Source of the DNA: Saprospiraceae bacterium
Lineage (GTDB): Bacteria; Bacteroidota; Bacteroidia; Chitinophagales; Saprospiraceae
Assembly: GCA_016714785.1 (NCBI GenBank)
Contig: JADKCC010000062.1
Location: forward strand, 75,477-139,476
Reading direction: 5' to 3'
DNA: 64,000 nt
In this document: piece by piece, positions 8,396 to 17,958 of the stretch
Layout of the letters: every line of letters begins with the position of its first letter
Position numbering within the stretch: the stretch's first letter is position 1
Program-made: the position numbers and the translations under genes
Notes under the pieces: generated by a model
Told to the model about the DNA's origin: nothing
Database searches by the model: none
The model's input: the letters and a program-made list of their open reading frames with translations, nothing else

Positions 8396-8965
8396 ATGGA
8401 TGATTTGATGTTGTGGATGCAACTGAAAAAGGGGGAACATCAGGCTCTGAAAAAGATTTATGATCAAAATATAAGGAACCTAGAAAACTATGCTTTAAAG
8501 TTTACTCCCGACAGTAATTTGGTAGAAGATACTATTCATGATATTTTTGTACAAATATGGCAGAAAAGAGAGACATTGGGAGACACTGACTCTATCATAA
8601 AATACCTTTGTGTCACTTTAAGGCGTGAAATTATCAGGCGGATTGGCAAGGCACAGAATATTGTAGGGTTAGAACATTCAGATCATAAGGAGTTGGATTT
8701 TACCCTATCTATAGAGGATGCAATCATTCAGGGGGAACGTGCTGATATGAATTCGAAAAAACTTCAAGAGGCACTTAAGTCATTAAGCTCTAGACAAAAA
8801 GAAGCGATTTTTTTGAGATATTATGAGTCAATGGAGTATGAAGATATATGTTCGGTCATGGATATCAGCTACCAATCTGTCCGTAATCTCATCTCAAAGG
8901 GTATCATAGAGTTAAGAAATCAATTTACAATTTGGATTTTTGTCGTATTTTTTCTAAACCATTAA
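8396..8965 (+). CDS. ECF-type RNA polymerase sigma factor (FecI-like)
   Basis: Sigma-70 family factor of 189 aa with region 2 (residues about 10-85, including DTIHDIFVQIWQKRETL) and region 4 (about 120-175, LSSRQKEAIFLRYYESMEYEDICSVM read as a helix-turn-helix). It is directly followed by a FecR-type anti-sigma factor and a TonB-dependent receptor with an STN domain, the classical cell-surface signalling arrangement. It probably directs transcription of the receptor gene once FecR relays substrate binding (inference from gene order). Confidence 0.93.
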   Translation: MDDLMLWMQLKKGEHQALKKIYDQNIRNLENYALKFTPDSNLVEDTIHDIFVQIWQKRETLGDTDSIIKYLCVTLRREIIRRIGKAQNIVGLEHSDHKELDFTLSIEDAIIQGERADMNSKKLQEALKSLSSRQKEAIFLRYYESMEYEDICSVMDISYQSVRNLISKGIIELRNQFTIWIFVVFFLNH

Positions 8966-9035
8966 AATTTAATGAATTAAATAGAGTACAACCTCAATAT
9001 TTTGTACTTTTATAAATATAAAATCCTTTTCGCGT

Positions 9036-10016
9036 ATGGCACATGAAGATTTACACAAATTTCAACAAGATTTAATACAAGATAGCTCATTCATAGCATG
9101 GGTAAAATCCGAATTTGATATAGACAATGACAGATGGTCTGTTTTTATTGATGAGCATATAGAAAAAATGGATGAGATCAATAATGCAATTAGATTTGTA
9201 GTAGCTTTGGATTTTCATGATGAAAACAAAATTGATACCAAAGCACTATGGAGTAAAATAGAATCTGAGACTAAACCTGATATTAAATCAGCGAAAATTG
9301 TCAAATTTAAACCATGGAAGATGGTAGCGGCTATTGCTTCAATTGCTGTTGCGATATTATTGATATTCAAACCATTATCCCATGGAGATTACCTGAAAAC
9401 TTATAAAGCAAGTATTACGCAGAGAATAAAAGAACCATTTCCTGACGGATCTGCAGTGACACTCAATCCAGGTAGTGAGGTTACTTTTAATTCTAAAAAA
9501 TGGGAGCAGGAAAGAAGGGTTTCACTCAAAGGGTTAGCATTTTTTGAAGTTAGGAAAGGAGCATCTTTTGTTGTAGAAACTGACAAGGGCAAAATAACTG
9601 TATTAGGCACAAGTTTTAGTGTGGATACAAGAAATCAGCATTTTGAAGTAATTTGTAAAACGGGTAAAGTATCTGTCTTGAGTAGTTTTGGCCAAGAGAC
9701 GATATTGGAACCAGGAGGCGTTGCCACTTTGATAGGTGAACATCTGCATACACAAACCAGACCAGAAGGAGCCATCGGCCTCGTATCTTGGTTGGATGGC
9801 ACCTTTACTTTTAATGATGTAGATTATGGTGAAGTCATCGAGGAAATCGAAAATCAATATGGTGTAAAAGTGAATATGGAAGCTAGTTTATATACTTTAA
9901 AATATACAGGATTTTTCAAAAACAATCATTTGAATGATGCATTGTTTTCTATAACCTGGCCCCTAAAACTCAAGTATAGTATCAAAGGCACCGAAGTATT
10001 TATTGTTAAAGAATGA
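9036..10016 (+). CDS. FecR-type anti-sigma factor
   Basis: Inner-membrane anti-sigma factor of 326 aa. A cytoplasmic N-terminal segment is followed by one transmembrane helix (about 92-112, MVAAIASIAVAILLIF), a periplasmic FecR domain (about 125-225, with PDGSAVTLNPGSEVTFN) and a C-terminal DUF4974-like domain (about 255-326). It follows the sigma factor gene by 70 bp and precedes the TonB receptor by 20 bp. Confidence 0.93.
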   Translation: MAHEDLHKFQQDLIQDSSFIAWVKSEFDIDNDRWSVFIDEHIEKMDEINNAIRFVVALDFHDENKIDTKALWSKIESETKPDIKSAKIVKFKPWKMVAAIASIAVAILLIFKPLSHGDYLKTYKASITQRIKEPFPDGSAVTLNPGSEVTFNSKKWEQERRVSLKGLAFFEVRKGASFVVETDKGKITVLGTSFSVDTRNQHFEVICKTGKVSVLSSFGQETILEPGGVATLIGEHLHTQTRPEGAIGLVSWLDGTFTFNDVDYGEVIEEIENQYGVKVNMEASLYTLKYTGFFKNNHLNDALFSITWPLKLKYSIKGTEVFIVKE

Positions 10017-10036
10017 AATAGGATCTTATTAGACAG

Positions 10037-12676
10037 TTGAATTTTTTTACACATTGTTTTTGCATCATTATTTTATTGGCATTGACCAATAAATCAGATT
10101 TGTCTGCGCAAAAGCGTGAAGAAAAAATATTTGTAATACCTCCAAAAGCCAACTGTGCTGAAGCACTCGAACTTTTCAAAACGCACTTTAATGTTTTGCT
10201 TGCTTACAATCCAGCCTTGTCGTCTGTCCCTTCCATAGGTCAAAAGACTTTGAGGGCTAAAACTTATGCTGAGCTATTTGCAAAATTGTGTTTATCGTTT
10301 TCTTTAGAATATATCATTCACCAAGATGATACCTATTTAGTAAGGTCAAATTTTGATGATATTGTTGCTTCCGACAGTTATGTAATGCACATCAATATTA
10401 TAGATGAGTTGTCAGGCAAACCTATAGAATTTGCAACGGTGTATGATCCATCTAAAAAATATTTTGGATTTACAGATGAGTACGGAGATTGTTTTATAAG
10501 AATGCCTAAACAATTAAAAGGTACAAAACTATTCGTGCACTCACTGGCGCATTATGATAAAGAAGTCTCCATCCCGAATGATGCTCTTTTTAAAAATGTA
10601 AAATTGAGTGCTGATCCCATCAAAATTATACCTGTTACCATCAGTTCCATCAAACGGAAGCTGAGTTTTATCAAACAGCAAGGTATATTTATTGACTCTG
10701 CCATGATACAACAACTCAGTAATAGTTCGGTTTTCAACAATGATGTACTTAGGACCGTGCAAATGTTGCCTGGTATCAACAACACAAATGATGCCAGCGC
10801 ATCTGTAAGAATAAGAGGTGCCAACGAAGAAGCCACATTGTTGATGTTGGATAATATGCCGATTTATAAAGCAGATCATTTCTATGGCATTTTCGGAACT
10901 TTTAATAGTTTTTATGTAAACGATTACACCTTGTTTAAAAATAATATTCCAGTAGAATATGGAGGTAGAATAAGTGGTATGCTGCGAATGAATAGCAGTT
11001 CAAATGCGACAAAGCCTCAACTAAAATTGGATGCTAATTTGCTCAATACCAGCCTTATGGCAGATATTCCCCTAAGCAAACATCTGTTGTGGAAAATGGC
11101 AGGAAGGACTACTTATACCGATTTGGTCAAAACTGAATTATATGACTTGAGTCAACGAGAGCGTTTGGCAAGCGATCCAAAATCACAGAGCTTGATTGTA
11201 TCTAGGCCTTCTTTCAATTTTAAAGATTTTAATACACGATTGGTGTTCAATAAGGGCAAGCATTCATTGGATTTTAATAGTTTCCTTAGTGGAGATTTGT
11301 TTAAAGACCAGTACAATATTTCTTTTAAAATCAAACAAAATACTATAAATGAAGAATTTTTCAAACAAGAAACCACTTGGAATAATCAAGCATTTGGTGT
11401 CAACTATAGTTTTACGGGTGATGCCATTGTTTTTAAAAGTAACATTTATGCCACTGAATTTAAAAGTGCATATAACATCAATAGCACGCTTACAAGGAAA
11501 GAACCTGGCGGATTGGTCAGAGATTCTGTAGCTATACTAAATCAAAATAAGATTGAGGACCTTGGTGGTAAAGCATCCGTCAAAGTTAACGCATGGAAAG
11601 GATTGGAGCTTGGTGTGGAGCATATCATCCACAATAATGCTTTGTTGATAGAAAACGATGTAAATACTATTTTTGAGATCAATAAGTCGGCAAGTATATC
11701 ATCTATGTTTGCGACGATGGATTTTGGACATAAAACCAAATTGTATTTTGTACCTGCATTGAGAAGTAGTTATGTACATTTTTTGAACAAAGCTTATGTC
11801 TTGCCGCAATTTTATTTGAGTTATGCATTATCGTCATCTTCTACAGTAAAGGCATCAGCAGGGAGACATCTACAAGTTGTTAGGCTATTTGAACATGAAA
11901 ATCCATTGGGCCAACGACAACAATTTTTTGCTTTGAGCAATGGGAAAAATATCCCTGTCGGTATTGGGCAGAACTATATGATTGGCTCTTGGTGGTCATC
12001 AGGTCTGTGGACATTAGATTTCGAAGCATATTTTAGATGGATGGACGGAGCAATCACTCACGCTACCAATATTCCGGGCTTAAGATTGCCAAGCAATATG
12101 GTATCTCCTTCATCTTTTAGATTGTTCACAGGTGAGAGCAAAGTCAAAGGAGCGGATTTTAGCCTTATCTATGATAATGAGAGTGTGTTTAGTATGCTTA
12201 CTTACACTTTGAGCCAATCAGTAAATCGGTTTGTTGGCATATTTAATCAACAATTTTTTGCAGCTCCCGAAGATAGTAGGCATCAGATAAAGTTTTTTAA
12301 TGCTTTTACTTGGCGCAATTTATCTTTTTCACTCAATTATGTAGGAGCGACAGGAAGGCCATATCTTGATCTTTCGGGTTTGGATAATAAAGTGGACAGA
12401 AGAAATCTGGATTTGGACAAATACATTAAAACATTGCGAAATTACCACAGGATAGATTTTGGGTTACAGTATAAATTTAAACTAGCTGGACAAGGAAGTA
12501 AAATAGGATTTTCAGTATTTAATGTTTTGGATAGAGCTAATGTCAAATATCTTCAGTTTGTACACCAACTGCCACCACTACCAGGTAGCCAAAATACGCA
12601 AAACACCGTGCTAGGCTCTGAAGTCACTCAATTGGGAAGAACATTTAATGTTAGCTTTTCTTTGGAAATAAAGTAA
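10037..12676 (+). CDS. TonB-dependent receptor with STN signalling domain
   Basis: Outer-membrane transporter of 879 aa, third gene of the FecI-FecR-type locus. It has a signal peptide (LNFFTHCFCIIILLALTNKSDLSAQ as residues 1-25 in two parts: hydrophobic core IIILLAL, end LSAQ), an STN domain (about 30-105), a carboxypeptidase-regulatory-like domain (about 112-195), a plug (about 215-325, VRIRGANEEATLLMLDNMP) and a beta-barrel ending in FNVSFSLEIK. The start is TTG at 10037: no ATG fits, the hydrophobic segment begins directly after it, and AGGA lies 16 bp upstream. The substrate is unknown; no siderophore or glycan genes lie next to it. Confidence 0.9.
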   Translation: MNFFTHCFCIIILLALTNKSDLSAQKREEKIFVIPPKANCAEALELFKTHFNVLLAYNPALSSVPSIGQKTLRAKTYAELFAKLCLSFSLEYIIHQDDTYLVRSNFDDIVASDSYVMHINIIDELSGKPIEFATVYDPSKKYFGFTDEYGDCFIRMPKQLKGTKLFVHSLAHYDKEVSIPNDALFKNVKLSADPIKIIPVTISSIKRKLSFIKQQGIFIDSAMIQQLSNSSVFNNDVLRTVQMLPGINNTNDASASVRIRGANEEATLLMLDNMPIYKADHFYGIFGTFNSFYVNDYTLFKNNIPVEYGGRISGMLRMNSSSNATKPQLKLDANLLNTSLMADIPLSKHLLWKMAGRTTYTDLVKTELYDLSQRERLASDPKSQSLIVSRPSFNFKDFNTRLVFNKGKHSLDFNSFLSGDLFKDQYNISFKIKQNTINEEFFKQETTWNNQAFGVNYSFTGDAIVFKSNIYATEFKSAYNINSTLTRKEPGGLVRDSVAILNQNKIEDLGGKASVKVNAWKGLELGVEHIIHNNALLIENDVNTIFEINKSASISSMFATMDFGHKTKLYFVPALRSSYVHFLNKAYVLPQFYLSYALSSSSTVKASAGRHLQVVRLFEHENPLGQRQQFFALSNGKNIPVGIGQNYMIGSWWSSGLWTLDFEAYFRWMDGAITHATNIPGLRLPSNMVSPSSFRLFTGESKVKGADFSLIYDNESVFSMLTYTLSQSVNRFVGIFNQQFFAAPEDSRHQIKFFNAFTWRNLSFSLNYVGATGRPYLDLSGLDNKVDRRNLDLDKYIKTLRNYHRIDFGLQYKFKLAGQGSKIGFSVFNVLDRANVKYLQFVHQLPPLPGSQNTQNTVLGSEVTQLGRTFNVSFSLEIK

Positions 12677-13004
12677 CAATTGTCTTTAGCTACATCTCTT
12701 TATTAGCTTTCGAAATAATGACTTTTTAGTTCTAGAATAAAATATATCTACCTATTGTATAACTTTATTGGTAAAAAATGTGTTAATTTGTCTTTTACAA
12801 CATTGAAATCCCTTAGTTCAAGTAAGCGTCAGGATTTAGTTTGATCTACCAATTATAAATTTACTAACATTTAGAGATTTAGTTTTTTTTGGAGTAGATC
12901 ACTTATGACCTAGAGCTGCTATCTAACGAATTAGTGTTTGAATCATTGGATATGAAACTTTATATTAAAATAGTTTCAAGATGTTAGGATAAAGATATAG
13001 TCTT
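12677..13004. other. Intergenic stretch, nothing recognised
   Basis: AT-rich sequence between the receptor gene and the NlpC/P60 gene. I see no gene, clear hairpin terminator or repeat in it. Confidence 0.5.
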
Positions 13005-13484
13005 ATGAGATTTATTAAAAGAATATGGATAGTATTAGTATTGTTGTTTCCATTTGTTGCAATAAATCAGGATGTCCTCAGTCCTAGTGCATATAAAAGA
13101 AAGCAAATATTGTGGGAAGGAGAGAAATATCTAGGCATGAGGTATCGTAGCAAAGTTGGTAAAAATATATTTGATTGTTCAGGGTATGTGAAATTTTTAA
13201 TGTCGGTTGTAGGTAAAAATGTAACAAGGAGTTCTGTATCTCAAATTCATGATGGAAAACGAGTCAAAGAACTAAAAGATGCCCGCCCTGGAGATATTTT
13301 GGTATTTAGAGGTAGAAATCCTCGTAATAATAGACCAGGCCATGTAGGGTTAGCCCATCACTGGAGCAATGACACCTTATATTTTATCCACTCATCAGTA
13401 GCCAAAGGCATCACTTATGACCACATTTATGATCCATATTATGCTAAAAGATTTTTGCAAGTCAGAGATGTAATTGGTGATTAA
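13005..13484 (+). CDS. NlpC/P60 family cell-wall hydrolase
   Basis: Exported cysteine peptidase of 159 aa that probably cuts peptide bonds in peptidoglycan stems. N-terminal signal peptide (IWIVLVLLFPFVAI). Catalytic triad residues are all visible: Cys58 in DCSG, His113 in GHVGLA and His129 in FIHSS. It is a minimal one-domain enzyme without LysM or SH3 parts. It ends about 50 bp before the nested insertion region. Confidence 0.92.
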   Translation: MRFIKRIWIVLVLLFPFVAINQDVLSPSAYKRKQILWEGEKYLGMRYRSKVGKNIFDCSGYVKFLMSVVGKNVTRSSVSQIHDGKRVKELKDARPGDILVFRGRNPRNNRPGHVGLAHHWSNDTLYFIHSSVAKGITYDHIYDPYYAKRFLQVRDVIGD

Positions 13485-13530
13485 TGGGATGTTAGAGTAT
13501 CAGTAATAAGGAAGTCAACTCCGAAATGCA

Positions 13531-13538
13531 AAAAAATA
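13531..13538 (+). repeat. Target-site duplication of the ISKra4-like element, left (AAAAAATA)
   Basis: AAAAAATA directly before the left end GGGTGCATTTCA; the same 8 bp follow the right end at 16216-16223. The A-run makes the match less specific than the IS256 duplications. Confidence 0.7.
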
Positions 13539-13581
13539 GGGTGCATTTCATTTTTTCGCAAATAAATAAAAAAGAAGTATT

Positions 13582-13589
13582 AACTTTGC
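13582..13589 (+). promoter_or_regulatory. Promoter -7 box TAACTTTG of the ISKra4-like element
   Basis: TAnnTTTG match 25 bp before the transposase ATG at 13615 and inside the element, so the element carries its own promoter. Confidence 0.45.
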
Positions 13590-13614
13590 GCTAGAACCAA
13601 TAAAAAATATCATC

Positions 13615-14797
13615 ATGACAAAGGCAGAATACTTAGCAGTATGTAGCCAACGTTGGGAGGATATACAGAACCTAAGCAACCTTAATAGTTTATACGAGAT
13701 TGAAAAACAATTGGATGAGATATGGACAGATTTAGGAGGTAAAATTTTAGAATCTACCATCGGAAATGTTCCTACCAATCATCGTTTAAAAAAAAACTTC
13801 AAACCAAATTTGGGGAGATAGAAGTTAGTACCACAAGTGACTTAATTAATGGATTCACCGGTCAGAAGATTTCACACTATTTACAAGAGAAATTATTGTA
13901 TATAGGTCAAATGGATTGTTACGAAAGGGGGAGCGAAATTGCTCAGATGTTATTGAATATCAAAACAAATGATACAGCCATCTATCGGATTACGGATAAA
14001 ATTGGGGAACAAAGTCTAGCGATTTCTGAAAGTGAAAATTTTAGAGATCCTGTGCAGTTAGAAGAAGGAGAAATTTTATATATAGAGCAGATGGCAGTAT
14101 GTTACAGACAAGAGAAGCTGGGTGGAAAGAAGCTAAATTAGGAAGAATATTTAAATCAAGTGCTATTTCTAATGAGAGCGAAAACAGAAATAATATAAAT
14201 TGTAGCGAATATGTAGCAACATTAGGCAATCATAAAGAGTTTGCGATTAAAATGTCAGCCATAATAGGTGATGCCTACGAAAAATGGAAAGAAAGGCTAG
14301 TATTTATAAATGACGGAGCGAGGTGGCAGTGGAATTGGATAGATGTGTCATATCCGCAAGCTACTCAAATTCTTGATTTTTATCATGCGATGGAAAACAT
14401 AGGAAAATATGTAAGTTTCAGTGTTACAAAAAGTAAACGAACGGCATATATGGAAGTAATAGGAAAGACTTTGAAAGAGAATGGTGTAGACGAAGTGGTA
14501 AAGATGTTGGAAAAAATACCTAGAAAATCAAAAACAAAAGAAGAAAAATACCAAACGCTCTTAACGTACATCAGCCACAATAGGGGGAGAATGGATTACC
14601 CTAAATACATACAAAAAGGACTATTAATAGGGTCAGGGGCAATAGAGTCGGCGCATCGAACAGTATTACAAAAACGAATGAAACAATCAGGACAAAGATG
14701 GTCAATAAAAGGATTGAAAAATATTATGAGTCTGAGAGTGTTAAAGATGAGTGGCTATTGGGATAAAATAACAGATCTAGTAAAAAATGCAGCTTAG
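13615..14797 (+). pseudogene. ISKra4-type transposase with two frameshifts
   Basis: Transposase in three frames: 13615-13821, about 13800-14141 and about 14095-14797. The first shift is in the A9 run at 13788-13796; after it the product continues KFGEIEVSTTSDLINGFTG. The second is at 14080-14095, where EQ-DGSMLQTR is restored by adding one G; the Asp restored there may be a catalytic residue (inference). The C-terminal part is intact and diagnostic: REAGWKEAKLGRIF, WKERLVFINDGARW, ILDFYHAMENIGKY, GLLIGSGAIESAHR and RMKQSGQRWSIKGL. Slippage at the A9 run could be programmed, but the second break cannot be, so the gene is broken or mis-sequenced. Confidence 0.85.
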
Positions 14798-14799
14798 CG

Positions 14800-14807
14800 A
14801 AATTTTG
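14800..14807 (+). repeat. Target-site duplication of IS256 copy 2, left (AAATTTTG)
   Basis: AAATTTTG borders the element here and again at 16198-16205. Confidence 0.93.
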
Positions 14808-14848
14808 GAGAGTGTAGAAAATAATGTGTAAACTCAAGAGAAGAAAAA

Positions 14849-16043
14849 TTAGGCATTTTCTAAAAAATTATCAAAGATAATAGAAATTTGATTATGAATG
14901 ATACCAAATCACGAATTGGCATTGTCCATTTTGATTGAATTTGGTCAATTGCCATAAAAACTGATTTTAAAGCAGCCGGTCGTTTGGAAAAATGGTCTTT
15001 GTTTTGGTAAATTTTCTGATTGCTCGGTTTACCCCTTCGATTGTATTGGTGGTGTACATTATTTTTCTTAATTCAGGCGGGTAATTGAATAAAGGGATGA
15101 GATTATCCCAATTTTTTTCCCAGCTTTTAATGGCATAACTGTATTTACTGTTCCATTTTGTTTTGAATTTTTCAAAAGCGACTAAGGCACTTTGGAGATT
15201 AATAGCTCCATAAACTTCCTTCAGATCGGCGATGAATATTTCTATCTTTCCATGGTACAAACTTTACTGAGTTACGTATTTGGTGGACAATACAGAGCTG
15301 AGTTACCGTATCTGGGAAGGATGCTTGAATGGCACTAGTAAAGCCGGTAAGGTTGTCCGTACAAGCAATTAAGATGGATTTTACGCCACGATCCTTTAAT
15401 TCAGAGAGTACGGAGAGCCAAAAGATGCGGACTCCGTCTCAGCTATCCAAATGCCTAAGATCTCTTTAAATCCATCAGGTTTCAGACCAATAACTAAATA
15501 GATACTTTTATTGATCACCTTGTTATCTTGGCGTATTTTGAAACAAATACAATCCATCCAGGTGATGTAATAAATGGGCTCTAGGCCTGTTTTGCCACTC
15601 TAGGATGGAAGGGAGCATCTTATTGGTGATATCAGAAACAAATGATTTAGAGACGTTAAAACCGTATATCTGTTCGATTTGATCTGCTACATCTTGAGTA
15701 CTCTACCTTTAGCGTAAAGGGAAGTGATGACAGATTCTACTTTAGCCGTTGTGGTTTGCCCTTTAGGGAGTACCAAGGGGTCAAATTCACTATTACGATC
15801 TCTAGGGACCTGGACTTGATCTCGCCTTGAGTTGTCTTGACCTTTTCCCATAAGAACCATTTCGGGAGTTGCCGGAATTATTACCTTTTATGGAATGTTT
15901 GTCACCCCAGCAAATGACTCATCTCAGAGTTGAGGAGGTGTTGAATACCAATTTTGTAAATACCACATGCGACTTAAGTCGTTGATGTCCTTTACATTCT
16001 TAAAAATGTCTGTAAAATCAAAATTAATGTTGTTACTTTGCAT
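14849..16043 (-). pseudogene. IS256-family transposase, copy 2, heavily frameshifted
   Basis: Homologue of the transposase at 5062-6268, from ATG 16043 (MQSNNINFDFTDIFKNVKDI) to TAA 14849. Compared with copy 1 it keeps the N-terminal bases copy 1 has lost and has the full AAA of GGCTAAAGTAG. It has its own losses, however: 5 bases near 15973, 2 in GGGGTATGAC, one T in GGTATGAGT (near 15705), one A in the CCAGGCTGC stretch near 14985, and others. No long frame survives; the longest is about 97 codons around 14967-15260. Certainly inactive as written. Confidence 0.9.
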
Positions 16044-16101
16044 TGCAAAAGTTGTTAGGTTAAAAATGTGTTCAGGGTAAGCACCGCAAACATATAAAAA
16101 T

Positions 16102-16153
16102 TTTGGGACAAAGGGGGGATTGCCCCCGGGGGCAATCCCCCCTTTGTCCCAAA
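16102..16153 (-). other. 52-bp perfect palindrome in IS256 copy 2
   Basis: Each arm is 26 bp (16102-16127 and 16128-16153), starting TTTGGGACAAAGGGGGG and meeting at CCCCCGGGGG. It corresponds to the 21-bp hairpin of copy 1 (4956-5003) but with six G/C per arm instead of five and no free loop. Both arms changed together, which suggests selection or gene conversion for pairing. Confidence 0.85.
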
Positions 16154-16197
16154 GCCTAACTCCCCCTGGGAGTTTACACAAAGTATTCTACACTCCC

Positions 16198-16205
16198 AAA
16201 TTTTG
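16198..16205 (+). repeat. Target-site duplication of IS256 copy 2, right (AAATTTTG)
   Basis: Exact repeat of 14800-14807. Confidence 0.93.
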
Positions 16206-16512
16206 AAATGCACCCAAAAAATAAAAGCCAATAAGATTGAGTCCACTCCTAAAAGTCTAAAATGGCGGAATGCCACTAAGATAATAATGTTTTTAAAGTA
16301 TTGATTATTAAATATATGTAGGTTTAAATTTTTTGTGTTTTTGTGACTTTGTGTTGATTTCGGAGTGGACTTATACGTATTACTGTAAAGATAATTATGC
16401 AGCACTTCTTACTTTTTGTCAAAGTTTAGAATAAATTACAATATCCACAATAACAAGCAGAAAGACTCTCATGCATACATGCTTCCTTCTGCTGAGTGTC
16501 TTAGTATTTTGG

Positions 16513-17958
16513 TCAATATGAAATAGGTTTCAAAGTTTGATCTGAAGTAACCAAAAGGTGCCTTGTCAACCATGCAGCAATTTGTGCTTCTTCTAGACAT
16601 ATTTCTTTGATAGTCTCAGAATTCCAATTTTTATTAACGAAATTCGTATCAAAATGCCCTGTCACAAAGTCTGGATGTTTCATGACATAAGCCCCAAAGT
16701 CTAAAGTAGTGGCAATACCTTCTATTTCAAAATTTTGTATAGCTTCCAGCATTTTGTTTATCGCCGCTTTTCTAGTTGGGCCATGCACTGTAAGCTTAGC
16801 AAGCATTGGGTCATAATAGATGGGTATCTGATCACCTTGTTGGTATCCATTATCTGTCCTTACACCTTCGCCCATAGGTATTTGATATTTTTTAAGTGTA
16901 TTGATACTTGGGGCAAAGTTGTCGTAAGGATCTTCAGCATATACTCTTAATTCTATAGCATGGCCATTTATATTTAGGTCATCTTGTGTGAAGGTTAGAG
17001 GTTCTCCTTGGGCAATCCTTATTTGTTGTTCTACTAGGTCCAAACCAGTGATCATTTCAGTAACAGGATGTTCTACTTGAAGTCTAGTGTTCATCTCCAA
17101 GAAGTAAAAATTTAGTTGGTCATCTACTAAAAACTCAACAGTACCAGCGCCTTCGTACTTAGCAGCTATGGCAACTTTTACTGCTGCTTCGCCCATTGTT
17201 TTTCTTAGTTCTGGTGTGAGGATGGCGCTTGGTGCTTCTTCTACTACTTTCTGATGTCTGCGCTGTATAGAACATTCTCTCTCGAAAAGATATACTGTAT
17301 TTCCAAATTTATCTGCCAAAACCTGAATCTCGATGTGTCTTGGATTGGTTACAAATTTTTCAATAAAAACAGCGCCATTGCCAAAGGAAGAAGTTGCCTC
17401 ATTAATGGCTAATTGCATCTGATCTGCAAACTCATCTGCTGAATTGACTAATTTCATACCTTTGCCACCACCACCTGCGGATGCCTTGACCAATACTGGA
17501 AAACCCACTTCTTCTGCTATTTGCTTAGCTTTAACAATGTCATCAATGGCATAATCCGTACCAGGTACCATTGGTATGTCAAAAGCTTTTACTGCATCTT
17601 TTGCTGAAAGTTTATCGCCCATTATATCCATAGAGTATGCAGATGGGCCTATCAGTTTAATGTTGTTTTCTTGTAGTTTTAATGCGAAAGTGGAGTTTTC
17701 ACTCAAGAAGCCATATCCCGGATGGACAGCATCCACATTATGTTGTAAGCATATATCAATGATAAGATCTTGTTTTAAATAGGAGTCAGAACTAGGTGCT
17801 AAACCTATATAATATGCTTCGTCAGCCATCTTAACATGTAGCGCATCTTTATCTGCTTCAGAATATACAGACACGCTGGTAATACCCATCCTTTTTAGGG
17901 TTCTAATTATTCTACATGCTATCTCTCCTCGGTTGGCTACCAATACTTTTTGTATCAT
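16513..17958 (-). CDS. accC: Biotin carboxylase subunit of an acetyl/acyl-CoA carboxylase
   Basis: ATP-dependent carboxylation of the biotin carrier, 481 aa. N-terminal VLVANRGEIACRIIRT, ATP-grasp glycine-rich loop KASAGGGGKGMKLV, catalytic HPGYGFLSEN, EMNTRLQVEHPVTE and the C-terminal biotin carboxylase domain are all present. No biotin-carrier domain is attached. It may serve fatty-acid synthesis or partner with the carboxyltransferase at 40332-41960, which lies 24 kb away; the sequence does not settle which. The length is slightly above the usual ~450 aa, with a short extra C-terminus. Confidence 0.93.
   Translation of the reverse strand: MIQKVLVANRGEIACRIIRTLKRMGITSVSVYSEADKDALHVKMADEAYYIGLAPSSDSYLKQDLIIDICLQHNVDAVHPGYGFLSENSTFALKLQENNIKLIGPSAYSMDIMGDKLSAKDAVKAFDIPMVPGTDYAIDDIVKAKQIAEEVGFPVLVKASAGGGGKGMKLVNSADEFADQMQLAINEATSSFGNGAVFIEKFVTNPRHIEIQVLADKFGNTVYLFERECSIQRRHQKVVEEAPSAILTPELRKTMGEAAVKVAIAAKYEGAGTVEFLVDDQLNFYFLEMNTRLQVEHPVTEMITGLDLVEQQIRIAQGEPLTFTQDDLNINGHAIELRVYAEDPYDNFAPSINTLKKYQIPMGEGVRTDNGYQQGDQIPIYYDPMLAKLTVHGPTRKAAINKMLEAIQNFEIEGIATTLDFGAYVMKHPDFVTGHFDTNFVNKNWNSETIKEICLEEAQIAAWLTRHLLVTSDQTLKPISY

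Larger units (their letters stand above)
14808..16197 (-). mobile_element. IS256-family insertion sequence, copy 2 (1390 bp)
   Basis: Same element as at 4912-6309 in opposite orientation, with the same end sequences and its own duplication AAATTTTG. It is inserted into the ISKra4-like element between the transposase stop and the right inverted repeat. The net length is 8 bp shorter than copy 1, through many one- or two-base losses. Confidence 0.93.
13539..16215 (+). mobile_element. ISKra4-like insertion sequence, split by an IS256 copy
   Basis: Perfect 12-bp inverted ends GGGTGCATTTCA (13539-13550) and TGAAATGCACCC (16204-16215), flanked by AAAAAATA duplications. Without the inner IS256 element (14808-16197) and one of its duplications it is about 1.28 kb. 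It carries one transposase gene of the ISKra4 type. The IS256 copy sits only about 18 bp from its right end. Confidence 0.82.
13501..16385. mobile_element. Short inverted-repeat (MITE-like) element interrupted by nested insertion sequences
   Basis: Outer inverted repeats: CAGTAATA plus AAGTCAACTCCGAAAT at 13501-13527, and the complement of CAGTAATA plus AAGTCCACTCCGAAAT at 16357-16385. Without the inserted elements and one target duplication the unit would be about 200 bp with no gene, which fits a non-autonomous element. A related motif (GAGTCCACTCCTAAAAGTC) lies inside at 16234-16252 and another near 4134. No flanking duplication was seen, so the interpretation is tentative. Confidence 0.5.
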
